Below are positions 23,284-32,656 of a stretch of DNA of 64,000 nt, piece after piece. Positions within the stretch are counted from its first letter, which is position 1, and each line of letters opens with the position of its first letter. The notes under the pieces were generated by a model. The model did no database searches. It was given only the letters and a program-made list of their open reading frames with translations, and had not been told where the DNA came from. This DNA comes from Arthrobacter sp. MYb23 (GTDB lineage Bacteria; Actinomycetota; Actinomycetes; Actinomycetales; Micrococcaceae), in NCBI RefSeq assembly GCF_002979775.1, contig NZ_PCPR01000006.1, forward strand, positions 62,001 through 126,000, given 5' to 3'. The position numbers and the translations under genes are program-made.

Positions 23284-24515
23284 GGGGCCTCTATTTCAAG
23301 GACCTCGGCTTCAAGAACTACGGTGGTTCCGCGCCCGGGGGCGGACAACACCCTCGCCCTGCCACCCACCTCGTCCATGCGGTTGACCACGGACTGCCTG
23401 ACACCAAACCGCTCCCCGGGGATCGACTCAGGATGGAACCCGCAGCCGGCATCGCTGATCAGAACGGACACCAGGGAACCAGTGCGGGAAACCAACACGT
23501 CCACCCTGTCGGTTCCCGCATGCCGGGCGGCGTTGACCATGCACTCCTCCGCAGCGTCCACCATGGCGGACTGCGTCCCCTCCGGAAGCGTTCCGGCTTC
23601 GCCAAAGACAGAGATGGAAAACCCCTGCCGGCTATGGCGGACGGCACGCTCGGTCAGCAGGGAGGCCAGATCGTGTGAGCTGGAACGTTCGACGACGGCC
23701 ACGGCTCTGTGGGTCCGTTCGGAAGCGTCGGCGTCCACCGCAGCGGTGCGGGGTGAGGAAGTCCTGGAACCCAACGCGCCGCCGTCGAACGGCCTGACGG
23801 TGAGCACTTCCCGCAACTTTTCAGGATCGGCTCCCGCTCCGCCATGGGCTACTACGGCCAAGGATCGCAGGACGGTGTCATGCAGGAGCCTGGCGTCTGC
23901 CTGGTTCGCACTGATGATGTTCCGGGCCACGGCCTGGGCGGCATTCGATACAGCCTTTACCTCTTGGTCGCTCCACAGGGCATCCAGCGCTTTGGGCGCG
24001 GTGTGCCGGATGGCCAGCAGGATCAACCAGAAGCCCGTGACGATCAACAGGGTGGTTGGGCCCAGGTTGTGGACCATTGATGAAGCATGGGTGTGTCCCA
24101 AGACCAGAGCACCGAGCAGCGCAGTGAAGGCTGCCGATTTCCACGTGGGGCGCAGGGACAGCGCCACCACTGAGCTGGCCCCCATGGCAAGGCTGTGCGC
24201 GAGGAGCAGGGAGTCTGACTCCTGGCGGTAGGTCACACCTGCAAGGACCTCGGAGAACGTGATCAGGCCGAGCACCAGAACCAACCGCAGGGGCCAGATA
24301 TCCGTCCATAACATCGCAGCGAGGCAGGCAACCAGGAGAATCACCAGTACTGAAGCCGCTGCCCGCTGCCAGAGCGGACCGCCCATGCTTGGCCTGACAT
24401 AGAGCCATGAACACGCGATGAAAACAAAGGCCACCAAGGCGCCACCCCGAACCACCAGATCTGAACGATCCAAGTTCAGCAGGCGGGTTGCCAGTCCCCT
24501 GATCTCTGCCCCCAC
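23280..24515 (-). CDS. NarL-type sensor histidine kinase
   Basis: A 411-residue kinase with about six membrane helices in residues 20-165. A dimerisation helix with LLHDTVLRSL holds the likely phospho-acceptor His. The HATPase domain has N-box AAEECMVNAARHAG, G1 DAGCGF and G2 GRGTTV. The start is GTG 24515, with GGGGGAGA upstream. It reads into the sensor-like gene with a 4-nt overlap. The divergent response regulator at 24591 is its natural partner. Confidence 0.85.
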   Translation of the reverse strand: MGAEIRGLATRLLNLDRSDLVVRGGALVAFVFIACSWLYVRPSMGGPLWQRAAASVLVILLVACLAAMLWTDIWPLRLVLVLGLITFSEVLAGVTYRQESDSLLLAHSLAMGASSVVALSLRPTWKSAAFTALLGALVLGHTHASSMVHNLGPTTLLIVTGFWLILLAIRHTAPKALDALWSDQEVKAVSNAAQAVARNIISANQADARLLHDTVLRSLAVVAHGGAGADPEKLREVLTVRPFDGGALGSRTSSPRTAAVDADASERTHRAVAVVERSSSHDLASLLTERAVRHSRQGFSISVFGEAGTLPEGTQSAMVDAAEECMVNAARHAGTDRVDVLVSRTGSLVSVLISDAGCGFHPESIPGERFGVRQSVVNRMDEVGGRARVLSAPGRGTTVVLEAEVLEIEAP

Positions 24516-24543
24516 TAATTGTCTCCCCCGAAACAGGCCACCT

Positions 24544-24575
24544 CATATGATGACTACTTTAGGCAAGATCATATG
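24544..24575. promoter_or_regulatory. Inverted repeat in divergent kinase/regulator promoter
   Basis: CATATGAT (24544-24551) and ATCATATG (24568-24575) are perfect inverted 8-mers separated by 16 bp, lying between the starts of the kinase (24515) and the response regulator (24591). Spacing of about 24 bp between centres fits two turns of DNA. A regulator-binding site is likely but unproven. Confidence 0.55.
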
Positions 24576-24590
24576 TTGGGGAGGCCGGAA

Positions 24591-25268
24591 ATGTTGCGAT
24601 ACCCGGTGTCGAGGCCCACCGTCGAAGTTGACATCGTGGAAGACCATGCTGTGTTGCGTGAAGGGCTGGCCGAATGGCTCCAGGCAAATGCACAGGAAAT
24701 CAGCGTGGTGGGACGGTACGCGTCCTGGGCTGAAGCGGCCGCAAACCTGGGCGCGCTGTCCGACGTCGTGATCCTTGACGTCCTGCTGGGGGACCAGATT
24801 CCCTTGCGCGCCAAGATCCAGGCAATCTTGTCCTCCGGCCCACAGGTGGTGGTCTGCAGTTCCGTTGTTGACCCCGCAGTGATGCGGCAAGCGATCACGG
24901 CAGGAGCCTTGGCCTACATACCCAAGACGGCGGCAGCCGCGGTGGTGGAAACAGCGGTCCTGCAGGCTGCCCAGGGGCTGGCGTATGTTACGGCAGAAGT
25001 CGCCTCAGCCATGGAAGCGGGAAAGTCTGAGCCGCAATTGTCCGCCAGAGAGCATCAAGTGGTTGCGGTTTATCTGGGTGGCGTTGCCGGGACCATGGCA
25101 GAGACCGCTCGTGTCCTCGGGATTTCCATCGATGGCGTGAAGAAGCACCTGGCCTCCGTCCGGCGGAAGTTCCAGGAAGGCCAGGAGCCGCTGACGAGGC
25201 TGGCGTTGAGGGAACGGCTGGTCTCGGGCGGGTGGCTGCTGGAGGACCAGAGCCACCCGGAAAGCTGA
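24591..25268 (+). CDS. LuxR-family response regulator
   Basis: A 225-residue NarL/FixJ-type regulator. The receiver shows VEDHAVLREGL, the phospho-acceptor Asp in DVVILDVLLGD, and the GALAYIPK lysine region. The C-terminal HTH is LSAREHQVVAVYLGG ... ISIDGVKKHLASVRRKF. ATG 24591 is chosen because GGGGAGG lies 6 nt upstream; an earlier ATG at 24573 is inside the inverted repeat. It is divergent from its probable kinase. Confidence 0.85.
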   Translation: MLRYPVSRPTVEVDIVEDHAVLREGLAEWLQANAQEISVVGRYASWAEAAANLGALSDVVILDVLLGDQIPLRAKIQAILSSGPQVVVCSSVVDPAVMRQAITAGALAYIPKTAAAAVVETAVLQAAQGLAYVTAEVASAMEAGKSEPQLSAREHQVVAVYLGGVAGTMAETARVLGISIDGVKKHLASVRRKFQEGQEPLTRLALRERLVSGGWLLEDQSHPES

Positions 25269-25305
25269 CCCGGGTACGGTGCCTTTGAGTGTCAGAGGCA
25301 CCGCC

Positions 25306-25311
25306 TAGACT
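25306..25311 (+). promoter_or_regulatory. -10 box TAGACT of pcrA
   Basis: TAGACT lies 10 nt before the ATG at 25322, with TTGAGT at 25285-25290 as a possible -35 (15-bp spacer). The predicted leader is only a few bases. Confidence 0.5.
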
Positions 25312-25321
25312 GGTAGGCACC

Positions 25322-27868
25322 ATGGATATGTTGTTTGACCCCTACGCAGACGGACCCTTCAAAGCAGGCACCAAAGCCGCAGTCAAGGCTGCCCCGGAGC
25401 TTTCCCCTTCCGGTGGAGGCGCCTCCGGGCCCCGCCTTCAGGAGGGAGCCGGTGGGTCAGGAAACGCTTCCCGGCAGCCGTCCCAGGGAGGGTGGGACAA
25501 CCAGGGAGCCCACGGCTTGCCCACCGCCGAGGCGCTCCTCCAAGGACTCAATCCGCAGCAGGAAGAGGCTGTGAAGCACTCCGGAAGCCCCCTGCTGATC
25601 GTTGCGGGCGCGGGGTCCGGCAAAACCCGCGTATTGAGTAACCGGATCGCCTACCTCATCGCCACCAAGCGGGCGCATCACGGTGAAATCCTGGCCATCA
25701 CCTTCACCAACAAGGCAGCGGCCGAAATGCGGGAACGCATCGAAGCCTTGGTGGGACCCCGGGCCAAGGGCATGTGGATCTCCACGTTCCACTCATCCTG
25801 CGTGCGTATCCTGCGCCGGGAAGCGGCCAACGTGGGCCTGAATTCGAACTTCTCCATCTACGACTCCGCCGATTCCCTGCGCCTGATCACCCTGGTGGCC
25901 AAGAATCTGGACCTCGATCCCAAGAAGTTCGCGCCAAAGGCCATCCAGCACAAGATTTCCGCGCTCAAAAACGAACTCATTGATGCCGACTCCTATGTAT
26001 CCTCGGCAAACCATAACGACCCCTTTGAACAAGCCGTGGCTGAGGTGTTCAAGGGCTACACCCAGCGTCTCCGGCAAGCCAACGCGATGGACTTCGATGA
26101 CCTCATCGCCGAAACCGTGTACATGTTCCGGGCCTTCCCGGCGCTCGCGGAATCCTACCGCCGCCGCTTCCGGCACGTCTTGGTTGATGAGTACCAGGAC
26201 ACCAACCACGCCCAGTACGCACTGGTCAGGGAAATCGTGGGAGTGGGAACAGCTACGGAGGTGGCACCCAGCGAACTGACGGTGGTGGGCGATTCCGATC
26301 AGTCCATTTATGCCTTCCGCGGCGCGGACATCCGCAACATTGTGGAGTTCGAAGCCGACTACCCGAATGCCCGCACCATCAAACTCGAGCAGAATTACCG
26401 CTCCACGCAGAACATTCTCAGCGCCGCCAACTCGGTGATCTCCCGTAACCCGAACCGCCAGGAAAAGCGTTTGTGGACTGCGGAGGGGGACGGCGAGAAA
26501 ATCGTTGGCTATGTGGGGGAGAACGAGCACGACGAAGCCCAGTTCATAGCCAAGGAAATCGATAGGCTGCAGGACGAGGACAATTTGCGTCCGGGCGATG
26601 TCGCCATCTTCTACCGCACCAACGCCCAGTCCCGTTCCATTGAAGACGTCCTGGTCCGGGTGGGCTTGCCGTACAAAGTGGTGGGCGGTACGCGCTTTTA
26701 TGAGCGCAAGGAAATCAAGGATGCCCTGGCGTACCTTCGCGTCCTGGTGAATCCGGACGACGACGTCAACCTCCGCCGGGTGCTGAACGAACCCAAACGC
26801 GGGATTGGTGATCGCGCCGAGGGCGCAGTTGCCGCTTTGGCCGAGCGGGAGCGGACATCCTTCATGACCGCCGCCCGCCGTGCCGATCAAGCGCCGGGCA
26901 TGGCCACGCGTTCGGTCAACGCTGTGCTGGGATTTGTGAAGCTGCTGGATGACCTCGCCGAGGTGGCGTCCGGCTCCGGTGCCGCTGCTGCCCTGGAGGC
27001 CGTCCTTGAACAGACTGGTTACCTGGCAGGCCTGCGCGCCAGCAACGACCCCCAGGACGAATCCCGCGTGGAGAACCTGGCCGAGTTGGTGGCCGTGGTC
27101 CGGGAATATGAGCGCGACAACCCGGACGGGTCCCTCGGCGAGTTCCTGGAGCAGGTCTCCCTGGTGGCCGATGCCGACCAGATCCCCGATGCCCCGGGTG
27201 CGGACATCGATGCCGCCGTGGCTGAGGCCAAGAGGATGGGCGTTGTCACGCTCATGACCCTGCACACGGCCAAGGGCCTTGAGTTCCCGGTGGTCTTCCT
27301 CACCGGCATGGAACACGGCATCTTCCCGCACCAGCGCTCGGCGACCGATCCCAAGGAGCTCGCGGAAGAACGCCGCCTGGCCTATGTGGGGCTCACCCGG
27401 GCGCGCAAACGCTTGTACGTCACACGCTCGGAAGTCCGCAGCATGTGGGGCCAGAGCCAGTACAACCCCGCCAGCCAGTTCCTGGAAGAGATCCCCTCCG
27501 AGCTGGTGGAGTGGAAGCGCGAAGGAATGAGCCGTCAGGCCGCAGGCGGCTGGGCGAGTGCGCCTATCGGGTCCAACCGTTACGGTGGTTCCTTCTGGGG
27601 TGCGGGCGCATCCCGCGGCGCTGCCGCCAGCCCCACCGCAGGGTTCGACGCCGACGTCCCTGCCGCCGTCGTACGCAACAGGGTCCAGCCGCAAAAGGAA
27701 GTCATTTCCGTGGTGGCGGGGGACAAAGTCAATCACACAAGCTTCGGTAACGGAGTGGTGTTGGGCATCGAAGGCTCGGGCGACAAAACGGTGGCGAAGG
27801 TGAAGTTCGACGTCGGCGAGAAGCGCCTGCTGTTGCGGTATGCGCCCCTGACCAAGTTGGATGCGTGA
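25322..27868 (+). CDS. pcrA: ATP-dependent DNA helicase PcrA/UvrD
   Basis: An 848-residue superfamily 1A helicase that unwinds DNA 3'-5' in repair and replication-fork maintenance. Motifs are in order: Q-motif GLNPQQEEAV, Walker A AGAGSGKT, DEYQDTN, GDSDQSIYAFRGA, QNYRST, TLHTAKGLEF and VGLTRARKRL. The first ~70 residues are a Gly/Ser/Pro-rich extension typical of actinobacterial PcrA. The C-terminal ~60 residues form a small Tudor-like domain (GDKVNHTSFGNGVVLGIEG) that in homologues contacts RNA polymerase. ATG 25322 fits the nearby -10 box better than the start 33 nt upstream. Confidence 0.96.
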   Translation: MDMLFDPYADGPFKAGTKAAVKAAPELSPSGGGASGPRLQEGAGGSGNASRQPSQGGWDNQGAHGLPTAEALLQGLNPQQEEAVKHSGSPLLIVAGAGSGKTRVLSNRIAYLIATKRAHHGEILAITFTNKAAAEMRERIEALVGPRAKGMWISTFHSSCVRILRREAANVGLNSNFSIYDSADSLRLITLVAKNLDLDPKKFAPKAIQHKISALKNELIDADSYVSSANHNDPFEQAVAEVFKGYTQRLRQANAMDFDDLIAETVYMFRAFPALAESYRRRFRHVLVDEYQDTNHAQYALVREIVGVGTATEVAPSELTVVGDSDQSIYAFRGADIRNIVEFEADYPNARTIKLEQNYRSTQNILSAANSVISRNPNRQEKRLWTAEGDGEKIVGYVGENEHDEAQFIAKEIDRLQDEDNLRPGDVAIFYRTNAQSRSIEDVLVRVGLPYKVVGGTRFYERKEIKDALAYLRVLVNPDDDVNLRRVLNEPKRGIGDRAEGAVAALAERERTSFMTAARRADQAPGMATRSVNAVLGFVKLLDDLAEVASGSGAAAALEAVLEQTGYLAGLRASNDPQDESRVENLAELVAVVREYERDNPDGSLGEFLEQVSLVADADQIPDAPGADIDAAVAEAKRMGVVTLMTLHTAKGLEFPVVFLTGMEHGIFPHQRSATDPKELAEERRLAYVGLTRARKRLYVTRSEVRSMWGQSQYNPASQFLEEIPSELVEWKREGMSRQAAGGWASAPIGSNRYGGSFWGAGASRGAAASPTAGFDADVPAAVVRNRVQPQKEVISVVAGDKVNHTSFGNGVVLGIEGSGDKTVAKVKFDVGEKRLLLRYAPLTKLDA

Positions 27869-28013
27869 TCTTCGCCGGCAGCTGGCCTCCGTACCTCTTG
27901 TCCTGATCTCCTTCCCGCCCTAGACTGACGGGGCGTTGCGCTGGGGCCGACGTCAATTCTCTGCCCCACCTTGCAATCCCAAAAAAGTTGCATTCCTGTG
28001 GGGGAGAACGCGC

Positions 28014-29456
28014 GTGGGCGCCATTATTGGGGAACGTGGATTATTCGGTAGCGCCTTGAGGATCATGCTGGCCGGTGCCCTTGCAGGTGCCTTGGCGCTT
28101 CAGTTCGCGCCGCCTGGGGTCGCGGATGCCGACGCGTCCCCGCCTCCCACTGAGCCTGCTGCTTCGGCGAGTCCGGCCCCGACGGAAGCTCCACCGACCA
28201 CGGAACTCCCCGCCGTCGTGCCAACGCCGACTGCCACCGCGACGGAGCCGGAGGCCACGTCAGAACCCAAACCGGGGCCGTCAGAATCGACGCTGCCGAC
28301 GGAAACGCCTCAGCCCGATGCCTTGGCTCAGGCTGCACAGCCCATCATGGTGGCACCTGGCAATCTGCGTGCTTTTTCCGGCAAGAGATTTGAAGAATCG
28401 TTGTCGATTACGGGCGGGACAGCACCGTACACAGCGTCAACCACAGATGTTCCCGAAGGATTGTCTTTCGATCCGGCAACTCTGACGTTCTCGGGCATTC
28501 CCACCAGTTCAGGGTCCTTGGTGACGGTAACGGTGACTGATTCCTCGCAACCCCAGCAGACGGTGGAGGCGTACGTCTATGTCGATGTTGCCACCTACTG
28601 GGAACCCTCGGTGTACCCGGCTTACGGTGAGTTGCCACCCGGCTACGCGGGCTTCCCTGACGGGGTGGTGGGAAGGCAATACGAGGTTCCACTCGGCTAC
28701 ACCGGGTCCGATCGTGAGAACATCACCGTCGGTGTGCTCTCCGGGCAACTCCCGCCCGGGCTGAGCTTGGCCCAAGAGAGGGTTCACAGCGTACCCACCT
28801 CTGCAGGCACCTACCATTTCACGCTAAGGGTCCAGGACCGGTACGGCTTCAGAGATCAGAGTTTCAGCATCATTGTTCACGAACTGGGCATGGAGACGGC
28901 AGGATATCCCGTGCCGCCCGCAGTGCTAGGTGAGCCGTACTCCGCAAGGATTGCCTCCGCCACAGGCGGCGTGGCTCCCTATGTCTTCGGCTATGCCACC
29001 CGACGGCACTTCGCCGGGGGCCTCAGTTCGAGCGACCCCGGGCCGGACGGGTTGTTCATGGACGCAAATGGGTATCTCACAGGCACGCCAACGCGGGCCG
29101 GTTCATTTTTGATACGTGTCTATGTCCGCGATGGGGATGCCCTGACCCAGGACATCTTCTGGACTACAGTGACCGTACTTGAAACTCGGCCGGACACGGA
29201 GCAGCCTATCGCGGTGAACCCGCCTGCAGACGTGGCACCTCCAGCACCTCCAGGAGCGGTGCTTCCCGCTGGGACCCTCGGGTCGTCGTCGGGCGCTGGA
29301 CTCACCGACGTCGAACTGGCCGCCACCGGCGTGCAATCCGGAAGGCTCACTACCACCTTGTGGTCCATCGCGGGGCTCCTGACAGTGGGATTCCTGGTGG
29401 CCGCAGCGGGCCGCCGGCGGCACCGGGGCGGGCGGAGCAGCGCCCGACCGGCATAA
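28014..29456 (+). CDS. LAATG-anchored cell-surface protein with Ig-like (He_PIG) repeats
   Basis: A 480-residue surface protein. GTG 28014 has GGGGAG 7 nt upstream and gives a signal peptide ending near residue 37. Next come a Pro/Thr/Glu-rich stalk (residues ~40-105) and three He_PIG-like Ig domains, each with the PxGLSFDxxTLxxSGIPT-type signature (for example PEGLSFDPATLTFSGIPTSS). The C-terminal signal is LAATG at residues 435-439, a hydrophobic helix and GRRRHRGGR. LAxTG points to a class E sortase; no sortase gene is in the window. A -10 box TAGACT is at 27921-27926. Adhesion or wall structure is likely. Confidence 0.8.
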   Translation: MGAIIGERGLFGSALRIMLAGALAGALALQFAPPGVADADASPPPTEPAASASPAPTEAPPTTELPAVVPTPTATATEPEATSEPKPGPSESTLPTETPQPDALAQAAQPIMVAPGNLRAFSGKRFEESLSITGGTAPYTASTTDVPEGLSFDPATLTFSGIPTSSGSLVTVTVTDSSQPQQTVEAYVYVDVATYWEPSVYPAYGELPPGYAGFPDGVVGRQYEVPLGYTGSDRENITVGVLSGQLPPGLSLAQERVHSVPTSAGTYHFTLRVQDRYGFRDQSFSIIVHELGMETAGYPVPPAVLGEPYSARIASATGGVAPYVFGYATRRHFAGGLSSSDPGPDGLFMDANGYLTGTPTRAGSFLIRVYVRDGDALTQDIFWTTVTVLETRPDTEQPIAVNPPADVAPPAPPGAVLPAGTLGSSSGAGLTDVELAATGVQSGRLTTTLWSIAGLLTVGFLVAAAGRRRHRGGRSSARPA

Positions 29457-29464
29457 TTGGTGGC

Positions 29465-30154
29465 ATGCGACGGACGATAATGGGGATTCTTGCCGCCTTA
29501 CTGCTGCTGGTGGCCTCGGGGTGCTCGTTCGCCACCAAGGATCCGGACTACGTGCCGCCGGCTCCGCTTCCGCCGCTGGAACAGCTGCAGCAGGTTCCTG
29601 TCACCGAGCAGACCACCCTGTCTGCGGGCGAGGATGTCACAGCGTTCGTCACGGCAGATAAGAACATTGTGTGCGCCATGACATCCTCGAGGGGCGGGCA
29701 CCTCAATCTGCCCTATGAGGCCAACTCCTACTCGGATGCAGCCAACAACAAGTTCGCGGTTGTTCCCGTGGTCCACTGCGAACTGGCCAAGTACGCCGCA
29801 CCTGAACCTGACGATATCTCTGACGATTGCGCGGGAATCGGTCTTGGATACCTGGGCGGGACGGCGCTCCTGACTCCGGAGAAGGCAAGCTACGGCTCAT
29901 GTCGTTCCGGCGTAACACAAATGGAGTCGGAGTTCGGGCCGAAGGGCAGCCGGGCAGGGCCGGTCTCCAAGCTGCGTGAGCTGGCCGAAGGGCAGAACAT
30001 TGAGCGCAACGGTCTTCGGTGTTCGGCGTATAACGGCGGCGTCGCTTGCGGAAATATCTCCGGTGGCGTGGCATTCTTCGTGAGCCGCGAGGGATACCAG
30101 TTGATTTCCGACGGCGGCAAAACGGTCACGGGGAACCTGAAACAGGCGTCGTGA
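29465..30154 (+). CDS. Secreted lipoprotein of unknown function
   Basis: A 229-residue lipoprotein with lipobox VASGC (Cys about residue 20). The mature region has six cysteines spread along it (CAMTS, HCELA, DDCAG, GSCRS, LRCSA, ACGN), suggesting a disulfide-rich extracellular fold. No family is recognised. The -10-like CATAAT at 29452-29457 overlaps the stop codon of the surface-protein gene and lies 7 nt from the ATG, so it may have its own leaderless promoter. Confidence 0.7.
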   Translation: MRRTIMGILAALLLLVASGCSFATKDPDYVPPAPLPPLEQLQQVPVTEQTTLSAGEDVTAFVTADKNIVCAMTSSRGGHLNLPYEANSYSDAANNKFAVVPVVHCELAKYAAPEPDDISDDCAGIGLGYLGGTALLTPEKASYGSCRSGVTQMESEFGPKGSRAGPVSKLRELAEGQNIERNGLRCSAYNGGVACGNISGGVAFFVSREGYQLISDGGKTVTGNLKQAS

Positions 30155-30169
30155 TCGCCGTCGGACAGC

Positions 30170-30217
30170 CGGTGTAGAGCCCAAAAACCGCGTCATTCTG
30201 CGGGTTTTCTACAGCCG
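30170..30217 (+). terminator. Imperfect hairpin after the lipoprotein gene
   Basis: CGGTGTAG and AAAACCGC pair, with two bulges, with GCGGGTTTT and CTACAGCCG across an 8-nt loop. It is a modest terminator candidate. The remaining ~200 bp before sucC hold its promoter; I see nothing else there. Confidence 0.35.
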
Positions 30218-30418
30218 ATAGAAGTGTAAGGTTACTCACTTAACAGGTAGTGTGTAGCTGGCGGGACTCCTCAAAGGGCTAAAGTTCCGAGAGGACCTTA
30301 CGCAATGTGACCGGCTTCAATCCTGGTTGTTACCGCGTACTTTCCGCAGCTGGCTATCGCGGTCATCGCGGTTCCCGGCTGAACAGAAAACTACTTCGAC
30401 GTAGAAGGACACTAAACC

Positions 30419-31588
30419 GTGGACCTGTTTGAATATCAGGCGCGCGATATGTTCGAGGCGCACGGTGTACCCGTGCTCGCTGGCATCGTGGCGCACACTC
30501 CTGAAGAAGCAAAGGCAGCTGCCGAGAAGATCGGCGGCGTAACTGTCGTCAAGGCACAGGTTAAGGTTGGTGGCCGCGGCAAGGCTGGCGGCGTCAAGGT
30601 TGCCAAGACTGCCGACGAGGCACTTGAGCACTCCACCAACATCCTGGGCATGGACATCAAGGGCCACACCGTCAACAAGGTGATGATCGCCCAGGGCGCT
30701 GACATCGCCGAGGAATTCTACTTCTCGGTCCTCCTGGACCGCGCCAACCGCAACTACCTGGCCATGTGCTCGGTTGAGGGCGGCATGGAAATCGAACAGC
30801 TTGCCGTAGAGCGTCCCGAGGCCCTGGCCAAGATCGCCATCGACCCCGCTGTGGGCATCGACCAGGCCAAGGCTGACGAGATCGTCGCAGCTGCAGGTTT
30901 TGCTGAAGAACTGCGCGGCAAAGTGGCCGACGTCATTCTGAAGCTCTGGGATGTCTTCAAGAAGGAAGACGCAACCCTGGTTGAGGTCAACCCGCTGGTC
31001 CGCACCGGCGCCGGCGAGATCGTTGCCCTCGACGGCAAGGTTTCCCTGGATGAGAACGCTGACTTCCGCCACGTGCACCACTCCACGTTGGAAGACAAGG
31101 ATGCAGCTGACCCGTTGGAGGCCAAGGCCAAGGCCCAGGACCTCAACTACGTCAAGCTGGACGGCGAAGTTGGCATCATCGGCAACGGCGCCGGTCTTGT
31201 GATGTCCACCCTCGACGTCGTTGCTTACGCCGGCGAAAACCACGGCAACGTGAAGCCCGCCAACTTCCTGGACATCGGCGGTGGAGCTTCCGCTGAGGTC
31301 ATGGCCAACGGCCTCGACGTCATCCTGGGCGACGCTCAGGTCAAGAGCGTGTTCGTGAACGTCTTCGGCGGCATCACCGCTTGTGACGCGGTCGCCAAGG
31401 GCATCGTCGGTGCACTGGCTGAGCTCGGTTCCTCCGCGAACAAGCCGCTGGTAGTTCGCCTCGACGGCAACAACGTTGAGGAAGGCCGCCGCATCCTGAC
31501 CGAGGCCAACCACCCGCTGGTTACCCTGGCCGCCACCATGGACGAGGGCGCCGACAAGGCCGCCGAGCTCGCCAACGCAGCTAAGTAA
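30419..31588 (+). CDS. sucC: Succinyl-CoA ligase [ADP-forming], beta subunit
   Basis: A 389-residue ATP-grasp subunit of the TCA-cycle enzyme that interconverts succinyl-CoA and succinate with ATP/ADP. The start [19 protein letters not shown], the [16 protein letters not shown] nucleotide-binding loop and the C-terminal [12 protein letters not shown] are standard. It starts at GTG 30419 with AAGGA about 12 nt upstream. sucD follows after 12 nt, giving the usual sucCD operon. Confidence 0.97.
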   Translation: MDLFEYQARDMFEAHGVPVLAGIVAHTPEEAKAAAEKIGGVTVVKAQVKVGGRGKAGGVKVAKTADEALEHSTNILGMDIKGHTVNKVMIAQGADIAEEFYFSVLLDRANRNYLAMCSVEGGMEIEQLAVERPEALAKIAIDPAVGIDQAKADEIVAAAGFAEELRGKVADVILKLWDVFKKEDATLVEVNPLVRTGAGEIVALDGKVSLDENADFRHVHHSTLEDKDAADPLEAKAKAQDLNYVKLDGEVGIIGNGAGLVMSTLDVVAYAGENHGNVKPANFLDIGGGASAEVMANGLDVILGDAQVKSVFVNVFGGITACDAVAKGIVGALAELGSSANKPLVVRLDGNNVEEGRRILTEANHPLVTLAATMDEGADKAAELANAAK

Positions 31589-31600
31589 AGGGACGCGACA

Positions 31601-32503
31601 ATGTCTATCTACCTCAACAAAGACTCCAAAGTCATCGTTCAGGGCATCACCGGCGGCGAGGGCACCAAGCACACCGCCCTCATGCTCAAGGCCGGCACCA
31701 ACATTGTTGGTGGCGTCAACGCCCGCAAAGCCGGCACCACGGTTCTGCACGGCGACAAGGAAATCAACGTCTTCGGCACCGTCAAGGAAGCCATCGCTGA
31801 AACCGGCGCAGACGTCTCCATCGTCTTCGTTCCGCCGGCATTCACCAAGGACGCCGTTGTTGAAGCAATCGAAGCCGGCATCGGCCTCGTTGTAGTCATC
31901 ACCGAAGGCGTTCCGGTTCAAGACTCCGCCGAATTCTGGGCACTCGCCCAGTCCAAGGTGGACGCAGACGGCAAGCAGATCACCCGCATCATCGGACCGA
32001 ACTGCCCCGGCATCATCACCCCGGGCGAAGCCCTGGTTGGCATCACCCCGGCGAACATCACGGGCAAGGGTCCCATCGGCCTCGTGTCCAAGTCCGGTAC
32101 CTTGACCTACCAGATGATGTACGAGCTGCGCGACCTCGGTTTCTCCACCGCAATCGGCATCGGTGGCGACCCCGTCATCGGCACCACGCACATCGACGCC
32201 CTGGCTGCGTTCGAAGCTGACCCGGAGACCAAGGCAATCGTCATGATCGGTGAGATCGGTGGCGACGCTGAAGAGCGCGCAGCTGACTTCATCAAGGCCA
32301 ACGTCACCAAGCCGGTTGTTGGCTACGTTGCCGGCTTCACGGCTCCCGAGGGCAAGACCATGGGCCACGCAGGCGCCATCGTGTCGGGCTCCGCGGGCAC
32401 CGCCCAGGCCAAGAAGGAAGCTCTCGAAGCCGCAGGCGTGAAGGTCGGCAAGACGCCGTCCGAGACCGCCACGCTGCTGCGCGAAGTTTTCGCAACGCTC
32501 TAG
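31601..32503 (+). CDS. sucD: Succinyl-CoA ligase, alpha subunit
   Basis: A 300-residue subunit that binds CoA and carries the phospho-histidine. The CoA-binding Rossmann part has [27 protein letters not shown] is diagnostic, and the active-site His is in [11 protein letters not shown]. It forms the enzyme with SucC. A GGGACG site precedes the ATG. A strong terminator follows. Confidence 0.97.
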   Translation: MSIYLNKDSKVIVQGITGGEGTKHTALMLKAGTNIVGGVNARKAGTTVLHGDKEINVFGTVKEAIAETGADVSIVFVPPAFTKDAVVEAIEAGIGLVVVITEGVPVQDSAEFWALAQSKVDADGKQITRIIGPNCPGIITPGEALVGITPANITGKGPIGLVSKSGTLTYQMMYELRDLGFSTAIGIGGDPVIGTTHIDALAAFEADPETKAIVMIGEIGGDAEERAADFIKANVTKPVVGYVAGFTAPEGKTMGHAGAIVSGSAGTAQAKKEALEAAGVKVGKTPSETATLLREVFATL

Positions 32504-32529
32504 GTTTATCGCCGAACGGCACAAGAAGT

Positions 32530-32580
32530 ACGACGACGGCCCGCCGCCTTCCGCACGGAAGGTGACGGGCCGTCGTCGTT
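32530..32580. terminator. Terminator between sucD and the convergent PIG-L gene
   Basis: The arm 32530-32553 (ACGACGACGGCCCG then CCGCCTTCCG less two mismatches) pairs with 32556-32579. The long GC-rich stem stands 27 bp after sucD and can serve transcription from either side. Confidence 0.8.
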
Positions 32581-32656
32581 CTATAAGCGGACAAAGCTGA
32601 CGCGGGCCGAAGAGTCTGGGGGAAAACTCCGACCCGCGCCAGGTCCATGGGGCCGG

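Noticed and set aside
25793..27736. 647-codon open frame opposite pcrA
   Set aside because: All helicase motifs are on the plus strand, and the antisense product shows no domain.
30317..32524. 735-codon open frame on the minus strand opposite sucCD
   Set aside because: It is the mirror of strongly recognised sucC and sucD. Codon bias in high-GC genes leaves long antisense frames open; its protein has no motif.
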